A stretch of DNA of 64,000 nt from CAJWOS01 sp964502005 (GCA_964502005.1 CAZCUX010000026.1:1-64000), one strand, 5' to 3'; shown: positions 7,558 to 17,000, counted from the first letter of the stretch. Translations and numbers: made by a program. The notes: generated by a model not told the origin, from the letters alone.

Positions 7558-8766
7558 ATGTCCGACGTCGTCTTTCTTTCTGGCAAGCGCACCCCCTTCG
7601 GTGCCTTCAACGGTGTGTTCACCGACATCTCCGCCCTCGACCTCGGCGTCATCGCCAGCAAGGCCGCGATTGCCCAAGCGGGTGTGTCTGCCGAAGACAT
7701 CGACCACGTCATCTTTGGCAACGTCATGCAGACCAGCCCGGACGCCATTTACGGCGCGCGGCACATCGGCTTGAAGTCCGGCGTGCCGATTCCCGTCCCC
7801 GCTGTCACCGTCAACCGCTTGTGCGGCTCGGGCTTTGAGAGCTTGGCCCAGGCGTCCCAGCTGCTGCGTCTTGGCGAAGCGACCGTCGTCTTGGCCGGTG
7901 GCACCGAGAACATGACCCAAGCCCCCCACGTCATCCGGGGTGCCCGCAAGGGCTTCCGCTTGGGCGGCGCGCCCATGGCCGACTACTTGCAAGAAGTGCT
8001 GTTTGACACCCAAGCGGGCTGCCAGATGGCCATCACCGCCGAAAACTTGGCGGAGAAGTACGGCATCACCCGCGAAGACGCCGACGACTACGGCTACCGC
8101 AGCCAGACCGCCTACGCCGCTGCCCTTGCTGCGGGTCGCTACGACGCGGAAATCACGCCGGTCGTGATTCCCTCCAAGAAGGGCGACACCGTCGTGACCG
8201 TCGACGAGCACCCCCAGCTCAGCCCCTTGGCGCCCGAGCGCTTCCGCGCCCGCTTCAGCCGGGAAGCGATGGCCGCGCTCAAGCCCGTCTTCAAGAAGGA
8301 CGGCACCGTCACCGCAGCCAACGCTTCGGGCATCAACGACGGCGCCGCTGCGATGGTCATGACCACCGCGGCCTACGCCGAAAAGCGCGGCTTGGCCCCC
8401 ATTGGCCGCTTGGTCGCCAGCGCGAGCATGGGCGTCGAGCCGAAGTACATGGGCATTGGCCCTGTCGCCGCAATCCAGTCCGCGTTGGCCCGCGCCGGCA
8501 TGAGCCTCGGCCAGATGGACCTCGTGGAAATCAACGAGGCATTCAGCAGCCAATACCTCGCGTGTGAGCGGGAGCTTGGCCTCAACCGCGACATCACCAA
8601 CGTCGACTCGGGCGGCGTGGCCGTGGGTCACCCCCTCGCGGCATCCGGCACGCGCATCACCATGCACTTGCTCTACGAGTTGAAGCGGCGCGGCCTCAAG
8701 TACGGCGTCGGCTCGGCGTGTATCGGCGGTGGCCAAGGCATCGCAGTGGTCGTCGAAGCGTTCTGA
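7558..8766 (+). CDS. Acetyl-CoA acetyltransferase (thiolase)
   Basis: A 402-residue thiolase. The nucleophilic Cys sits in VNRLCGSGFESLAQ at about residue 89, where thiolases have it. The C-terminal GGVAVGHPLAASGTR and the second active-site Cys in GSACIGGGQGIAV are intact, and NEAFSSQ supplies the Asn-Glu pair. It should condense two acetyl-CoA, or cleave 3-ketoacyl-CoA, in the cytoplasm. The biosynthetic (AtoB/PhaA-like) type is suggested by length and sequence style, but direction cannot be proved. Start: ATG with GGAG six bases upstream. It lies 62 bases after the dehydrogenase gene on the same strand and ends at a strong terminator. Confidence 0.92.
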   Translation: MSDVVFLSGKRTPFGAFNGVFTDISALDLGVIASKAAIAQAGVSAEDIDHVIFGNVMQTSPDAIYGARHIGLKSGVPIPVPAVTVNRLCGSGFESLAQASQLLRLGEATVVLAGGTENMTQAPHVIRGARKGFRLGGAPMADYLQEVLFDTQAGCQMAITAENLAEKYGITREDADDYGYRSQTAYAAALAAGRYDAEITPVVIPSKKGDTVVTVDEHPQLSPLAPERFRARFSREAMAALKPVFKKDGTVTAANASGINDGAAAMVMTTAAYAEKRGLAPIGRLVASASMGVEPKYMGIGPVAAIQSALARAGMSLGQMDLVEINEAFSSQYLACERELGLNRDITNVDSGGVAVGHPLAASGTRITMHLLYELKRRGLKYGVGSACIGGGQGIAVVVEAF

Positions 8767-8816
8767 TTTGCGGTGGGCGGCGGCGCTTGCTCCCGTCGCC
8801 CTTCGCTTCGAAACAC

Positions 8817-8847
8817 AAACGCCCCCGGTTTTGGGGGCGTTTTTTTG
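8817..8847 (+). terminator. Rho-independent terminator after thiolase
   Basis: A 10-bp stem (AAACGCCCCC / GGGGGCGTTT) with a GGTTTT loop and a continuing T-run. It lies between the convergent thiolase and lipoprotein genes. The A-rich 5' side gives a weaker T-run on the minus strand, so it may serve both. Confidence 0.9.
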
Positions 8848-8862
8848 TGGGGGAGGGGAGCC

Positions 8863-9480
8863 TCAGAGGGCGCCGCTCACGATGATGCGGTCGACAATGC
8901 CGTCAGGGTCGACTTCTCCGGGAGGGCCATCGTCGTCGATGAGGGTGAGGCCCCAGCCGGTCCAGGTGGCCTCGACCAAGACGTAGTGGTCATAGACCAA
9001 CTGCCACGTCGCGAGGTCGGGGTCGCCGTAAAGCTGCAAAAAGCACGACGAGGACGCGCCAATGCCGAGGCCATCGGTGGTGCCGCCATCGTAGATGCCA
9101 TGCACGCTGACGGCTTGTGCGAGGTCGCCTTTGTCGGCTTCCATGTCTTCATCGAGGTCGGAGAAGGTGACCTCAATCACGCCCTCCCAGGTGCATACGA
9201 CGGACGGCGCGCCATCGGCGCTCGGCTCGCAGGCGCCGGCTCCTCCCATCAACTCGGCGATTTCGTCGTGGGTGCGACCGACGCAGACGTCGTCGGCGCA
9301 TCCAGAAATCACGTTGAGGCGGCCATCGGCAGCAATCAGCTCACAGGCCGGCAGGGTGTCGAGCACACCGCCGATGGTCGACGGCGTCTCGGTAAAGACG
9401 ACAGAGTCGCCTTTCTCGTCGCTGCCGCAGCCAGTGAGCAGGGCGGGAACAAAAATGGCGACGAGGGTGGGGCGAAACAT
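8863..9480 (-). CDS. Lipoprotein of unknown function
   Basis: A 205-residue exported lipoprotein starting MFRPTLVAIFVPALLTGCGS, with lipobox LLTG-C at Cys18 and GAGAGG before the ATG. The mature part is acidic. It has several Cys (CELIAADG, SGCADDVCVGRTHDEI, GAGACEPS, VVCTWEG, SSSCFLQLYG) that could form disulfides in the periplasm or on the surface. The motif DDDGPPGEVDPDG near the end may be a calcium-type loop; this is a guess. No family is recognised. Confidence 0.75.
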   Translation of the reverse strand: MFRPTLVAIFVPALLTGCGSDEKGDSVVFTETPSTIGGVLDTLPACELIAADGRLNVISGCADDVCVGRTHDEIAELMGGAGACEPSADGAPSVVCTWEGVIEVTFSDLDEDMEADKGDLAQAVSVHGIYDGGTTDGLGIGASSSCFLQLYGDPDLATWQLVYDHYVLVEATWTGWGLTLIDDDGPPGEVDPDGIVDRIIVSGAL

Positions 9481-9599
9481 CAGGACCTCTCTGGACACGG
9501 TTGGCGGCGGCGACGACCGTCCACCTTGGTTCATGTAATTTCGAGTGTTTGCGTTGGCATGTCAAGGTCGGATGTGTAGACGATCCTCCGCGTTCCCCC

Positions 9600-10313
9600 T
9601 CATTTTTGGCGCGCGAGCCGTCCTGTGTTTGCGCCGGTTTGCTGCATTGCGTCGTGCAGGGCGATTCCGTGTCCCGCCGTCCAGCCTTCGGCGACAAAAC
9701 GATGGGGGTTGGGCGACGAAGGCTTGAGGGAGATCCCGCGCTCTTCGAGCCAGCGCTGTACGTCGTCTCCTTCGGACAGCACCATCGCGTGACCTTCCGG
9801 GTCGATAGACAGCTCCTCGTGGCGCATCGCGCGGAGCTTTGCTTCGACGGCCGCGACGGCGGAGTTGCAAAAACCGGTGGTGCGCTGGGACAATTCTGGG
9901 CCGGACGGCCCGTCGGGGTCGTAGTCGGGCTGCGCGGCGAGCCACGCGGCGCGGGCGCCATCCAGCTCCCGGAGCAAGACGTGGGCGAGGTACGCGGCGA
10001 TGTCGAGGTTGGAGACGGTGCCGAAGAGCAGCACTTGGGAGCCCGATGGGGGCCATGCCGCGACGCACGCACAATGCCGGGCGACCGCCGCTACGAGCCG
10101 TCGCCGCCACGGCCAGCGGTGCTCCAGGTCGAGGACCCGCTCGTGCAGGGGTAACTTGGCGCGAGAGACGCCCCGGCGCGCCCGGTCCCAGGCGGATTCC
10201 CGCATCGCGCGACGGGCCAATCGGGCCGCCGTCTCGCCTTCGGGGGTGCCCGCTTGGTCGCGCGCGAGGTTGAGCAGCTTGCGAATTCGTTCGGGCGTGG
10301 TGTTGGGATTCAA
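9600..10313 (-). CDS. DUF2786-like domain protein
   Basis: A 237-residue soluble protein. Its first 40 residues, MNPNTTPERIRKLLNLARDQ then GTPEGETAARLARRAMRE, match the DUF2786 domain. The rest (LVAAVARHCACVAAW, VLLFGTVSNLDIAAYLAHVLLREL) resembles the partner domain usually found behind it. The start is a TTG with GGAGG four bases upstream; the frame upstream reads Arg-rich and non-coding. DUF2786 proteins are often carried on phages and plasmids and have no known activity. It faces away from the leuA-like gene. Confidence 0.65.
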   Translation of the reverse strand: MNPNTTPERIRKLLNLARDQAGTPEGETAARLARRAMRESAWDRARRGVSRAKLPLHERVLDLEHRWPWRRRLVAAVARHCACVAAWPPSGSQVLLFGTVSNLDIAAYLAHVLLRELDGARAAWLAAQPDYDPDGPSGPELSQRTTGFCNSAVAAVEAKLRAMRHEELSIDPEGHAMVLSEGDDVQRWLEERGISLKPSSPNPHRFVAEGWTAGHGIALHDAMQQTGANTGRLARQK

Positions 10314-10468
10314 GGGACCTCCGCGGTTCCGGGACTCGACCCTTCGTACATCCTGCGGTTCCGTGTCGTCTGTGAGGAGCATGTCAGGGCGGGCAAGGGG
10401 CGCGGCTTCGGTTAGACGCTTCGCCTGTCTGTGTTCGACCATCCATCGTCGTTTTGCCTGGAGTCCTA

Positions 10469-11749
10469 ATGTCGTGCCCCCCCAACGCACCCGAGACCGA
10501 GAACGTAGAGCGTGAGATGACCGAAGCAGACGTGATCTACGACTGGAACGTCCGGGGCGCGGCACCCCTGCCGCGGTTGCGGGCCGTGGGCATTCACGAC
10601 GAAACGCTGCGGGATGGCCTCCAGTGCCCCTCGGTGACCGACCCCAGCATCGAAGCAAAGATGCAGGTCGTGCGTCTTTTGGCGGCGTCGGGCGTGGGGA
10701 CGGTGGACGTGGGGCTCCCCGGTGCCGGTCCACGGGCCGTCGCCGATGTCACCGTGCTCACCGAGCTTATCCGCGACGAGAAGCTTCCGATTCTGCCGAC
10801 CGCTGCGGCCCGCACCCACCCCGCCGACATCGCGCCGATTATCGACATCAGCCAAAAGACGGGCATGCCCATCGAAGTCATGGCGTTTTTGGGCGCGTCT
10901 CCGATTCGGCTCTATGCGGAAGGGTGGGACGAAAACCTGCTCGAAGAGCGCACCCGCACGACCGTCCGTATGGTCAAGGCCGCGGGCTTGCGCTGTAATT
11001 TCGTGACCGAAGACACCACGCGCAGCCAGCCGACCACCTTGCGTCGCTTGTTTGAAGCGGCGATTGAAGAAGGCGCCGACGCCCTCACGGTCTGCGATAC
11101 CGTCGGCCACTCCTCTCCTACCGGCGTCGCAAACCTCGTCCACTTCACGCGCGACATCATCCGCGGCCTTGGCACGTCCACAGAAATCGACTGGCACGGC
11201 CACGACGACCGCGGCTTTGGCCTCGTCAACGCGTTGGCGGCCATCGAAGCAGGGGTCGACCGCGTCCACGGCACCGTCCTGGGGGTCGGCGAGCGCGTGG
11301 GCAACACCCCCCTCGACCTCCTCTTGGTCAATCTTCGCCTGTTTGGTATTATCGACCAAGACCTCGGTCGATTGGGTGAGTTGGTTGACCTTGTGAGTGA
11401 AAGTTGCGCCGTTCCTGTCCCGGTGAGCTACCCGGTGTTTGGCAAAGACGCCTTCCGCACGGGCACCGGGGTTCACGCCGCAGCGGTCATCAAGGCCATC
11501 CGCAAGGGCCACGACTGGCTGGCGGACAGCGTCTACTCGGGCGTGCCCGCCCGCTGGTTTGGCCGCGCCCAAGAAATCGAAATCGGCCACATGGCGGGCG
11601 ATTCCAACATCGTCTACTGGCTCGAGTCGCGGAAGCTGCCCACAGACCGCGGTTTGGTCGCGGCCATTCGGGATGTCGCGAAGGCCACCAACCGCGTATT
11701 GGAGAACGAAGAGGTGATGGCGGTGGTGCGCGGCTGGTCTCCGGCCTGA
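10469..11749 (+). CDS. 2-isopropylmalate synthase-like enzyme (HMGL-like TIM barrel)
   Basis: A 426-residue member of the isopropylmalate/homocitrate/citramalate synthase family. The active-site strand reads HDETLRDGLQCPS (the usual DTTLRDGEQ with Glu to Leu). The metal-binding WHGHDDRGFGLVNALAAIEAG and the lid GVGERVGNTPLDLLL follow. A C-terminal helical part is present, but the LeuA regulatory dimer domain is absent, so feedback control by leucine is not expected. It would condense acetyl-CoA with a 2-oxoacid; which one is not clear. ATG at 10469 has GGAG five bases upstream. Paired loosely with the dehydrogenase at 6437 it suggests 2-oxoacid chain elongation. Confidence 0.75.
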   Translation: MSCPPNAPETENVEREMTEADVIYDWNVRGAAPLPRLRAVGIHDETLRDGLQCPSVTDPSIEAKMQVVRLLAASGVGTVDVGLPGAGPRAVADVTVLTELIRDEKLPILPTAAARTHPADIAPIIDISQKTGMPIEVMAFLGASPIRLYAEGWDENLLEERTRTTVRMVKAAGLRCNFVTEDTTRSQPTTLRRLFEAAIEEGADALTVCDTVGHSSPTGVANLVHFTRDIIRGLGTSTEIDWHGHDDRGFGLVNALAAIEAGVDRVHGTVLGVGERVGNTPLDLLLVNLRLFGIIDQDLGRLGELVDLVSESCAVPVPVSYPVFGKDAFRTGTGVHAAAVIKAIRKGHDWLADSVYSGVPARWFGRAQEIEIGHMAGDSNIVYWLESRKLPTDRGLVAAIRDVAKATNRVLENEEVMAVVRGWSPA

Positions 11750-11763
11750 ATCGCCATTCATTT
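11746..11763 (+). repeat. 18-base repeated element, copy 1
   Basis: CTGAATCGCCATTCATTT, overlapping the stop codon of the synthase-like gene. Seventeen or eighteen bases recur at 49415-49431 (+) and 56223-56240 (-). TGAAT/ATTCA can pair as a small hairpin. Confidence 0.65.
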
Positions 11764-11795
11764 CGCCCGCGGCGCGTGGGGAAACCGCGCGCTGA

Positions 11796-13586
11796 CTATG
11801 TTTCCGTATTCGCTGGGACGGTTGCGGAGGGTTCGCACCCTTGCGCCCGGCAGTCGGGCTGTACGTACTGGCGGAGGATGCGCACCAGGTCCGCGCGAGA
11901 GACGGGCTTGGTCAGAAAGTCGTTCATTCCGGCTTCGAGACATACTTGTCGGTCGTCTTCGAAGGCATTGGCGGTGAGCGCGACAATCGGAAGATGAAAC
12001 CCACTCGCGCGGAGGCGACGCGTGGCTTCTACGCCGTCTACGCGGGGCATCTGTTGGTCCATGAGCACGAAGTCGTAGCCTCCAAACGCGGCCTCGACGG
12101 CCTCCTCGCCATTGGAGACCAAGTGAACCTCGCACCCGAGCGCGCGGAGCTGCGCCTCGACGACCATCTGGTTGATGCGGTCGTCTTCGGCGACCAACAC
12201 GCGAATGCCTTTGACGCAGGTTTGGCACGCATCGTCGTGGGTGGCGGGTGCGGAGGCGTGGGGCAGGTCCACGACCATTGCAAACTCGCTACCGACGCCA
12301 ATTGCCGTGTTCACGAGCTGCAGGCGCCCCCCCAGCCGGGTCGCGATGCGCGAGGCGATAGACAGGCCGAGTCCGCTCCCGCCAAATGCCCTGTCGCGCC
12401 CTTCGTCTGCTTGGGCGAAGGGGTCGAAGATGCGCTCCCGCGCCTCGTGGGCGATGCCGATTCCGGTGTCGATGACCGAAAACGTGACGCTCGACACGCC
12501 GGGTTCGGTCTCCATGGCCGTAACTTTCAGCGTTACATGGCCTTTTTGGGTGAACTTGAGCGCGTTTCCAATCAGATTGACCAGCACCTGCCGTACGCGG
12601 GTGGGGTCGGTCTCTACCCACAATGGCGCGGTCTCGCCAAACTCGAAACGAAGCTCAATGCCCTTGCTCTCTGCATTTCGCGACAGCGCCTCGATGACGC
12701 CTTCGCACAACTCCCGAATCGCGACGGGGACCGGGTGGACCGACAGCGTGCCCGACTCGATGTGGCTGAGGTCGAGCACGCCGTTCAGCAGGTCGAGGAG
12801 AAGCGCGCCCGAGCGCCGAATCTGGAGAGCCAGCGCTTTGTCGGCGGGATCGAGGGGCCGCTCGCCCAGCATCTCGGCCAAGCCGATGACCGCGTTGAGG
12901 GGCGTGCGGATTTCATGGCTCATGGTCGCCAAGAAGGTTGTCTTGGCGGTGTTGGCGGCATTTGCCGCGAGCTCTTTGTTCCGCAATTCGGCATTCATCG
13001 CACTTTGGTGCTTGGCCTGTGCTTCGGTGCGGGTGCGGAACGCGAGGGTGATGTTGCCGGTTGCCAAGATAGACGAGGCCGTGACAATAAAGACCGAAAG
13101 CTCGTAGCTGGGCTCGTTGTGGGGGGACGCGGCGGCTGCTAATACCAAAATGCCCTGTGCAATCCAAACGAATATTTTTCCGACCCGCACACCGCTTGTG
13201 TAGGTGACCATCGGCGCCATGAGCACCAGCAACGGCAGCGTGGAGGTAAAGAGCCCGCGTTCGCCGACCGACCACAACGCGATGATAGCAGCCGCAACCG
13301 TAACGCCAATGCCGGCGACATCCATGCGGTGCGTTTTTCGCTCGTAGGCGGCTAGGCTCAGGACCGCGATGCCCAGCACCAGCGAGCGGAGCGTGCCCCC
13401 GGTGGGTGCAGCCACAAACGAAAACAGGGCCGATACGCCAAGCGCGATGGCGCCCAATACGGTCAGCAGGCCTTGAAAAGCGCGCCTGAAGCGTCTGTCG
13501 ACCGCATCAATGGCTTGTTCGTATTGCTCGATGTCCGTCGCGGTCACGAGGGGCCCAATGTACGGGGTGGAGATAGGGGCAAACAC
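11796..13586 (-). CDS. Membrane hybrid histidine kinase with receiver domain
   Basis: A 596-residue sensor. The first 190 residues hold six hydrophobic helices (from LLTVLGAIALGVSALFSFVA to FIVTASSILATGNITLAF) without a recognised periplasmic domain, so the signal may be sensed in the membrane. Then come the dimerisation helix with H-box FLATMSHEIRTPLNAVIGL (His near residue 220), N-box NLIGNALKFT, G1 DTGIGI and G2 GGSGLGLSIA. The C-terminal receiver has VAEDDRINQ, phospho-acceptor Asp in VLMDQQMPRVDG, and KP. All catalytic residues are intact. No HPt domain or output regulator is next to it. It lies 106 bases after the beta-propeller gene at the end of the 25765-13693 series and may be co-transcribed. 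Confidence 0.92.
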   Translation of the reverse strand: MFAPISTPYIGPLVTATDIEQYEQAIDAVDRRFRRAFQGLLTVLGAIALGVSALFSFVAAPTGGTLRSLVLGIAVLSLAAYERKTHRMDVAGIGVTVAAAIIALWSVGERGLFTSTLPLLVLMAPMVTYTSGVRVGKIFVWIAQGILVLAAAASPHNEPSYELSVFIVTASSILATGNITLAFRTRTEAQAKHQSAMNAELRNKELAANAANTAKTTFLATMSHEIRTPLNAVIGLAEMLGERPLDPADKALALQIRRSGALLLDLLNGVLDLSHIESGTLSVHPVPVAIRELCEGVIEALSRNAESKGIELRFEFGETAPLWVETDPTRVRQVLVNLIGNALKFTQKGHVTLKVTAMETEPGVSSVTFSVIDTGIGIAHEARERIFDPFAQADEGRDRAFGGSGLGLSIASRIATRLGGRLQLVNTAIGVGSEFAMVVDLPHASAPATHDDACQTCVKGIRVLVAEDDRINQMVVEAQLRALGCEVHLVSNGEEAVEAAFGGYDFVLMDQQMPRVDGVEATRRLRASGFHLPIVALTANAFEDDRQVCLEAGMNDFLTKPVSRADLVRILRQYVQPDCRAQGCEPSATVPANTET

Positions 13587-13692
13587 GGATGCTGTGGCGT
13601 TCTGCGGCGAGGCAGGCCTCCCTCACGGAGCGCCCGATGTGTGGACCCCGAGGTTGTCGCCCAAACGCTCGTGGTTGCCAATGGCCATTGCC

Positions 13693-14784
13693 TCAAAGGC
13701 TAATCGGCCGCAGGTAAAGGCGGAGAAAGTCTTTTTGCGGCGCGGTTCGTGTTCCTTGGGCGCAAACGGCCAGCACGAGGGCGCCTGTGCTGTCGGTTCC
13801 AACGGCCAAATCGCGGTTTCCGACGGTTTGGGTGTCGAGCGTCTGGTTTGCACCTGACTTCGCGTCGACACGCACCACAGGGTCAAACCGAGCGTCGTCG
13901 TCGAGGACGACGATGAGGCTCTCGCCGTCGGGGGTCCAGGCGGGACCGTGACTGTCGGGAACCACGCCCTCTACGAGCTTGCGCAAGGCACCGCTGGGCG
14001 TCGCGACCCATAAGTCGACGCGGTCGATGTTCGCGGCATTGCTACTTGAAACCCCGTAGAATGCGAGGCGCAGGGGTGCGGTGGGCGCCCAGGTGGGACG
14101 CACTTGCGTCGCGACGTCTTGGGTCAAGCGGCGCGGCTGTCCTCCGCGTGCGACGTCGTCGAGGAGCCAAATGTTGTCTCCCGCGTTGGAGTGGGCAACA
14201 AACGCGACGCTGCGGCCGTCGGGCGACCACGCGGCGTCGACTTCGGACGAGTTCGACATCTGCGTGAGGCGGGTGGGCTCGCCGGGGCGTGCGAAATCGA
14301 GCAGGTACAGGTCTCCTTCGCCGCTGCGTGCGCTCGTGAACACCAATTTGCTCTCGTCGGTTGGGTTCCACGAAGGGTCGCCGTCGTGGCCGGGGCCGGG
14401 TGCGGGTGTGGTTCCTTGGTAGGAGTACAGCTCAAACTCACCCGCGCCGTCGGACGCGCTGTAGACGTACTGGTTGGCGAACGTAAGTGCGGAAGCGGGC
14501 GCCCAGACGAGGTCGTGAACCACAGTCGCTGCGCGTCCGCCGAATGCGGCGGGGGCGCCGGGGCCGGCGCTGGGCGGCGAAAGCAAGTCGGTGGCGCCGC
14601 TCGCGCGGTTGACCACCCACGTCTCGATGCGCCGGGTTTCGTGGTGGTTCAACTCATATGACGCCCAGTCTGCGCGCGCAGAAAATGCGGGGGCTTGGCA
14701 GTTTCCGCCCACGACGCGGGGAGATTGCCACTCGGTGCCGGCACCGAGGGTCAGGAGCAATGCGGATGGGAAAAGCGGAAACAT
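13693..14784 (-). CDS. Secreted beta-propeller protein (TolB/PD40-like)
   Basis: A 363-residue protein with a signal peptide (MFPLFPSALLLTLGAG). WD40-like repeats follow: GDPSWNPTDESKLVFTSAR, EVDAAWSPDGRSVAFVAHS, VRPTWAPTAPLRLAFYGVS and GPAWTPDGESLIVVLDD, each with the SPDG-type turn of PD40 blades. Such propellers bind proteins in the periplasm. ATG at 14784 has GGGAG five bases upstream; a GTG two codons earlier overlaps that site. It is the last gene of the series that carries the peptide importer, 12 bases after the PEGA-like gene. It has no lipobox. Confidence 0.75.
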   Translation of the reverse strand: MFPLFPSALLLTLGAGTEWQSPRVVGGNCQAPAFSARADWASYELNHHETRRIETWVVNRASGATDLLSPPSAGPGAPAAFGGRAATVVHDLVWAPASALTFANQYVYSASDGAGEFELYSYQGTTPAPGPGHDGDPSWNPTDESKLVFTSARSGEGDLYLLDFARPGEPTRLTQMSNSSEVDAAWSPDGRSVAFVAHSNAGDNIWLLDDVARGGQPRRLTQDVATQVRPTWAPTAPLRLAFYGVSSSNAANIDRVDLWVATPSGALRKLVEGVVPDSHGPAWTPDGESLIVVLDDDARFDPVVRVDAKSGANQTLDTQTVGNRDLAVGTDSTGALVLAVCAQGTRTAPQKDFLRLYLRPISL

Positions 14785-14796
14785 CGGCACTCCCGT

Positions 14797-16017
14797 TTAT
14801 CGGTACAACGACATCACAAGTGTCGCCATATAGCCCGCAGAACGCCAAGAAGGGTCCATCGGGGCGAAGGGGCGCGACCCCGTCGTTGTGGCACCCGAAT
14901 ACGTGCCTTGGGTGGTCGTAAACCCGCCTTCGACGCCGAGGCCAAGCCAGCGCACGCTCCCAAAGTTTCGATAATCGAGCGCGGCGAGGGCTTGGAAGGA
15001 TCTGCCGCGACCCATCACGGCGATGGTGTCGACAGCGTCTTCGTCCAGCGCCGACCAAGAGCATTGGGGGTCGCCGGGCAAGCAATCGAGCAAGAGCCCC
15101 GGAACGGCCCGAACGCCCGCAGAGCCCGCCACGCGCACATCAAGCCCGACCGAGGTCTTGTAGAGCGCCTCTACCACCGCGCCTGCCGCACCGCCCGCGG
15201 GCGTTGGGCGCTCGGGGGCCCACGCGCGCGGTGCCGTCCCCTCCACGGCCAACCCCGCGCGCAAGGAGAGGTCGATGCCCTGCACGACCGGCCAAGTGGT
15301 CGTGAGGCGGAGCACACCGGCGAGGTCGGGGGTGCGTGCGAAGCCTGCGGAGTTCCACGCGGTGCCCATACTCAGGCGCGCGGTGGGGGAGGCCCAGGCG
15401 GGGCGGGTCTCGCTCGGTCGCAAGATGACCTCTTGTTCACGACCGGGCACAACGGTGACCGACTGGCCGTTGACGACATACGCCCCGCCCGGCAGCGCCA
15501 AGCGCACAGGAAGTGGCTGCCGGTCGCGGTTGGCGGCCAAAACGGTCTCGGTGTACGTCTTTAGCTCCGCAGACGCAAACAGCTTGGGCGGCGTGACGGA
15601 AAGGTTGACGGTGGTGGAGTCCCCCGCGGTCACAATCACGAGGTAGCCAAAGCTGCGGTCGAGCTCTTGCAGCAACGCGCGCGCCTCTTCGGTGTCTGTG
15701 CCGCTGCGTTGCAGGTCGAGGGTGGCCTGCGCGAAGCACCGCGCCTCGGGAATCCGTTGGAGCGACCGTGCAATCCGCGCGGACGTCGCCCAGGCCTCGG
15801 GGGTGTGCGCGCCTTCGGTCGTGGCACGGGCCATGGCCGCCTCCCGCGCGGCGTCTTCGAGCCAGCCTTTCTTTTCAAACAATCGGGCTTGGCGAAGGTG
15901 GGTGTCGAGGTCGCGCTCGGGCAGAAGCGCTTCTTCGGCCCAACCACAAGGTGTGCTCGCTGGTTCCGCACTCCATGCGGCGGTCGAGCGAAGCAAAACA
16001 AGCAGCATCGTCAACAT
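14797..16017 (-). CDS. Secreted TPR/PEGA-like protein with possible beta-barrel end
   Basis: A 406-residue protein. The signal peptide is MLTMLLVLLRSTAAWSAEPA. An alpha-helical TPR-like part follows (HLRQARLFEKKGWLEDAAR, ARSLQRIPEARCFAQATLDL, to about residue 130), then a beta-rich PEGA-like segment (LPVRLALPGGAYVVNGQSV). The last 180 residues have alternating hydrophobic strands and Gly turns, ending MATLVMSLYR, which may be an outer-membrane barrel; that is inference. Its ATG overlaps the stop of the ATPase gene by seven bases (ATGTTGA), so it is co-translated. It may be an envelope partner of the importer or of the pseudokinase. Confidence 0.6.
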   Translation of the reverse strand: MLTMLLVLLRSTAAWSAEPASTPCGWAEEALLPERDLDTHLRQARLFEKKGWLEDAAREAAMARATTEGAHTPEAWATSARIARSLQRIPEARCFAQATLDLQRSGTDTEEARALLQELDRSFGYLVIVTAGDSTTVNLSVTPPKLFASAELKTYTETVLAANRDRQPLPVRLALPGGAYVVNGQSVTVVPGREQEVILRPSETRPAWASPTARLSMGTAWNSAGFARTPDLAGVLRLTTTWPVVQGIDLSLRAGLAVEGTAPRAWAPERPTPAGGAAGAVVEALYKTSVGLDVRVAGSAGVRAVPGLLLDCLPGDPQCSWSALDEDAVDTIAVMGRGRSFQALAALDYRNFGSVRWLGLGVEGGFTTTQGTYSGATTTGSRPFAPMDPSWRSAGYMATLVMSLYR

Positions 16018-17000
16018 TTGGATTCCATAGGCGACGAAATGCCGGTGAATTGGGAGACAGAAGCACCTGTCCCTGCGATGGGTACACCGGCTTCGGGCGG
16101 TGCATCGACGGGATGGCAACAAGATAGGGTGTTTTCGGGTAACGCGGGTGCTGCGGGCAGCGTATGGCAAGCAGCGGACGCGTGGGCGCAGGTGGTCGAG
16201 AGGGGGCAGCCAGCCGATGTCGCATCGGCTTGGAGACGGGGGACCCATCCGGCCCGTAGCCCCGACGCGCGAAGCAGCGCATCGGTGTAGGGGTGGTGCG
16301 CGGCCTTGCCCAACCGCGCGGTGGTGGTGCGCTCGACCAGCCGTCCGCCGACCATTACGACCATTCGATGGCACGTTTTTTGCATGAGTTCGATGTCGTG
16401 GGAAATGAGCAACAAACCGCCCGAGGGGGGACGGCTCTCGACCAGGGCCGCCACCAACGATTGTCGCTGTCCGCCGTCGATGCCGGCGCACGGCTCATCC
16501 GCGACGACAAACGGCGCGCCGGACGCCAGCACCCGCGCGATCCCGAGGCGGCGTCGCTCGCCGCCCGAGAGGCGCCCCGCGGGCACGTCCAAGCGGTGCT
16601 GAAGGCCGACGCGGTGAAGCCAAGCGACGCCGGATTCGGTGGTGTGGCCGAATCGGCGTGTGGTCTCCCCGAGCAACTGTCGGGGAGTCCATTGCGGAAT
16701 CAAGTGAGCATCGACGTTCTGAAAGAGGAGCTGGAGGCTTTGGGGGGACGGTCCATGCTTGCTCCCTGCGCGGCCTGCGACCGGTCGCCCACAAACGCGA
16801 ATCGACCCCGACTGTGGACGCACCAGACCCACACACGCGCGCGCCAAAGTGGACTTGCCACAGCCACTTTCGCCCACCAAGCCCACCACTTCGCCGGGAA
16901 ACACTTGGAGGCTGACGCGGTCTACGGCGGTCGCGCGGGGGGCACGCCAGCCGCGGGAAAACTGCACGGTGACGTCGTCAATGTCGAGCCATGGGGTCAT
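16011..17000 (-). CDS. Peptide/nickel-type ABC transporter ATPase (DppF/OppF-like)
   Basis: A 329-residue ATPase with Walker A GLVGESGCGKSTLARACVG, Q-loop LLFQNVDAHL, signature RLSGGERRRLGIARVL, Walker B FVVADEPCAGID and H-loop LLISHD. The tail shows GCPLSTTCAHASAACH, the Cys-rich oligopeptide/dipeptide ATPase C-terminal element (possible Fe-S site). It drives import through the DppB/DppC pore with the ATPase at 16997. Its ATG overlaps that gene's TGA (ATGA), and its own stop overlaps the next ATG. A Pro-rich extension of about 45 residues follows the normal end. Confidence 0.92.
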   Translation of the reverse strand: MTPWLDIDDVTVQFSRGWRAPRATAVDRVSLQVFPGEVVGLVGESGCGKSTLARACVGLVRPQSGSIRVCGRPVAGRAGSKHGPSPQSLQLLFQNVDAHLIPQWTPRQLLGETTRRFGHTTESGVAWLHRVGLQHRLDVPAGRLSGGERRRLGIARVLASGAPFVVADEPCAGIDGGQRQSLVAALVESRPPSGGLLLISHDIELMQKTCHRMVVMVGGRLVERTTTARLGKAAHHPYTDALLRASGLRAGWVPRLQADATSAGCPLSTTCAHASAACHTLPAAPALPENTLSCCHPVDAPPEAGVPIAGTGASVSQFTGISSPMESKC

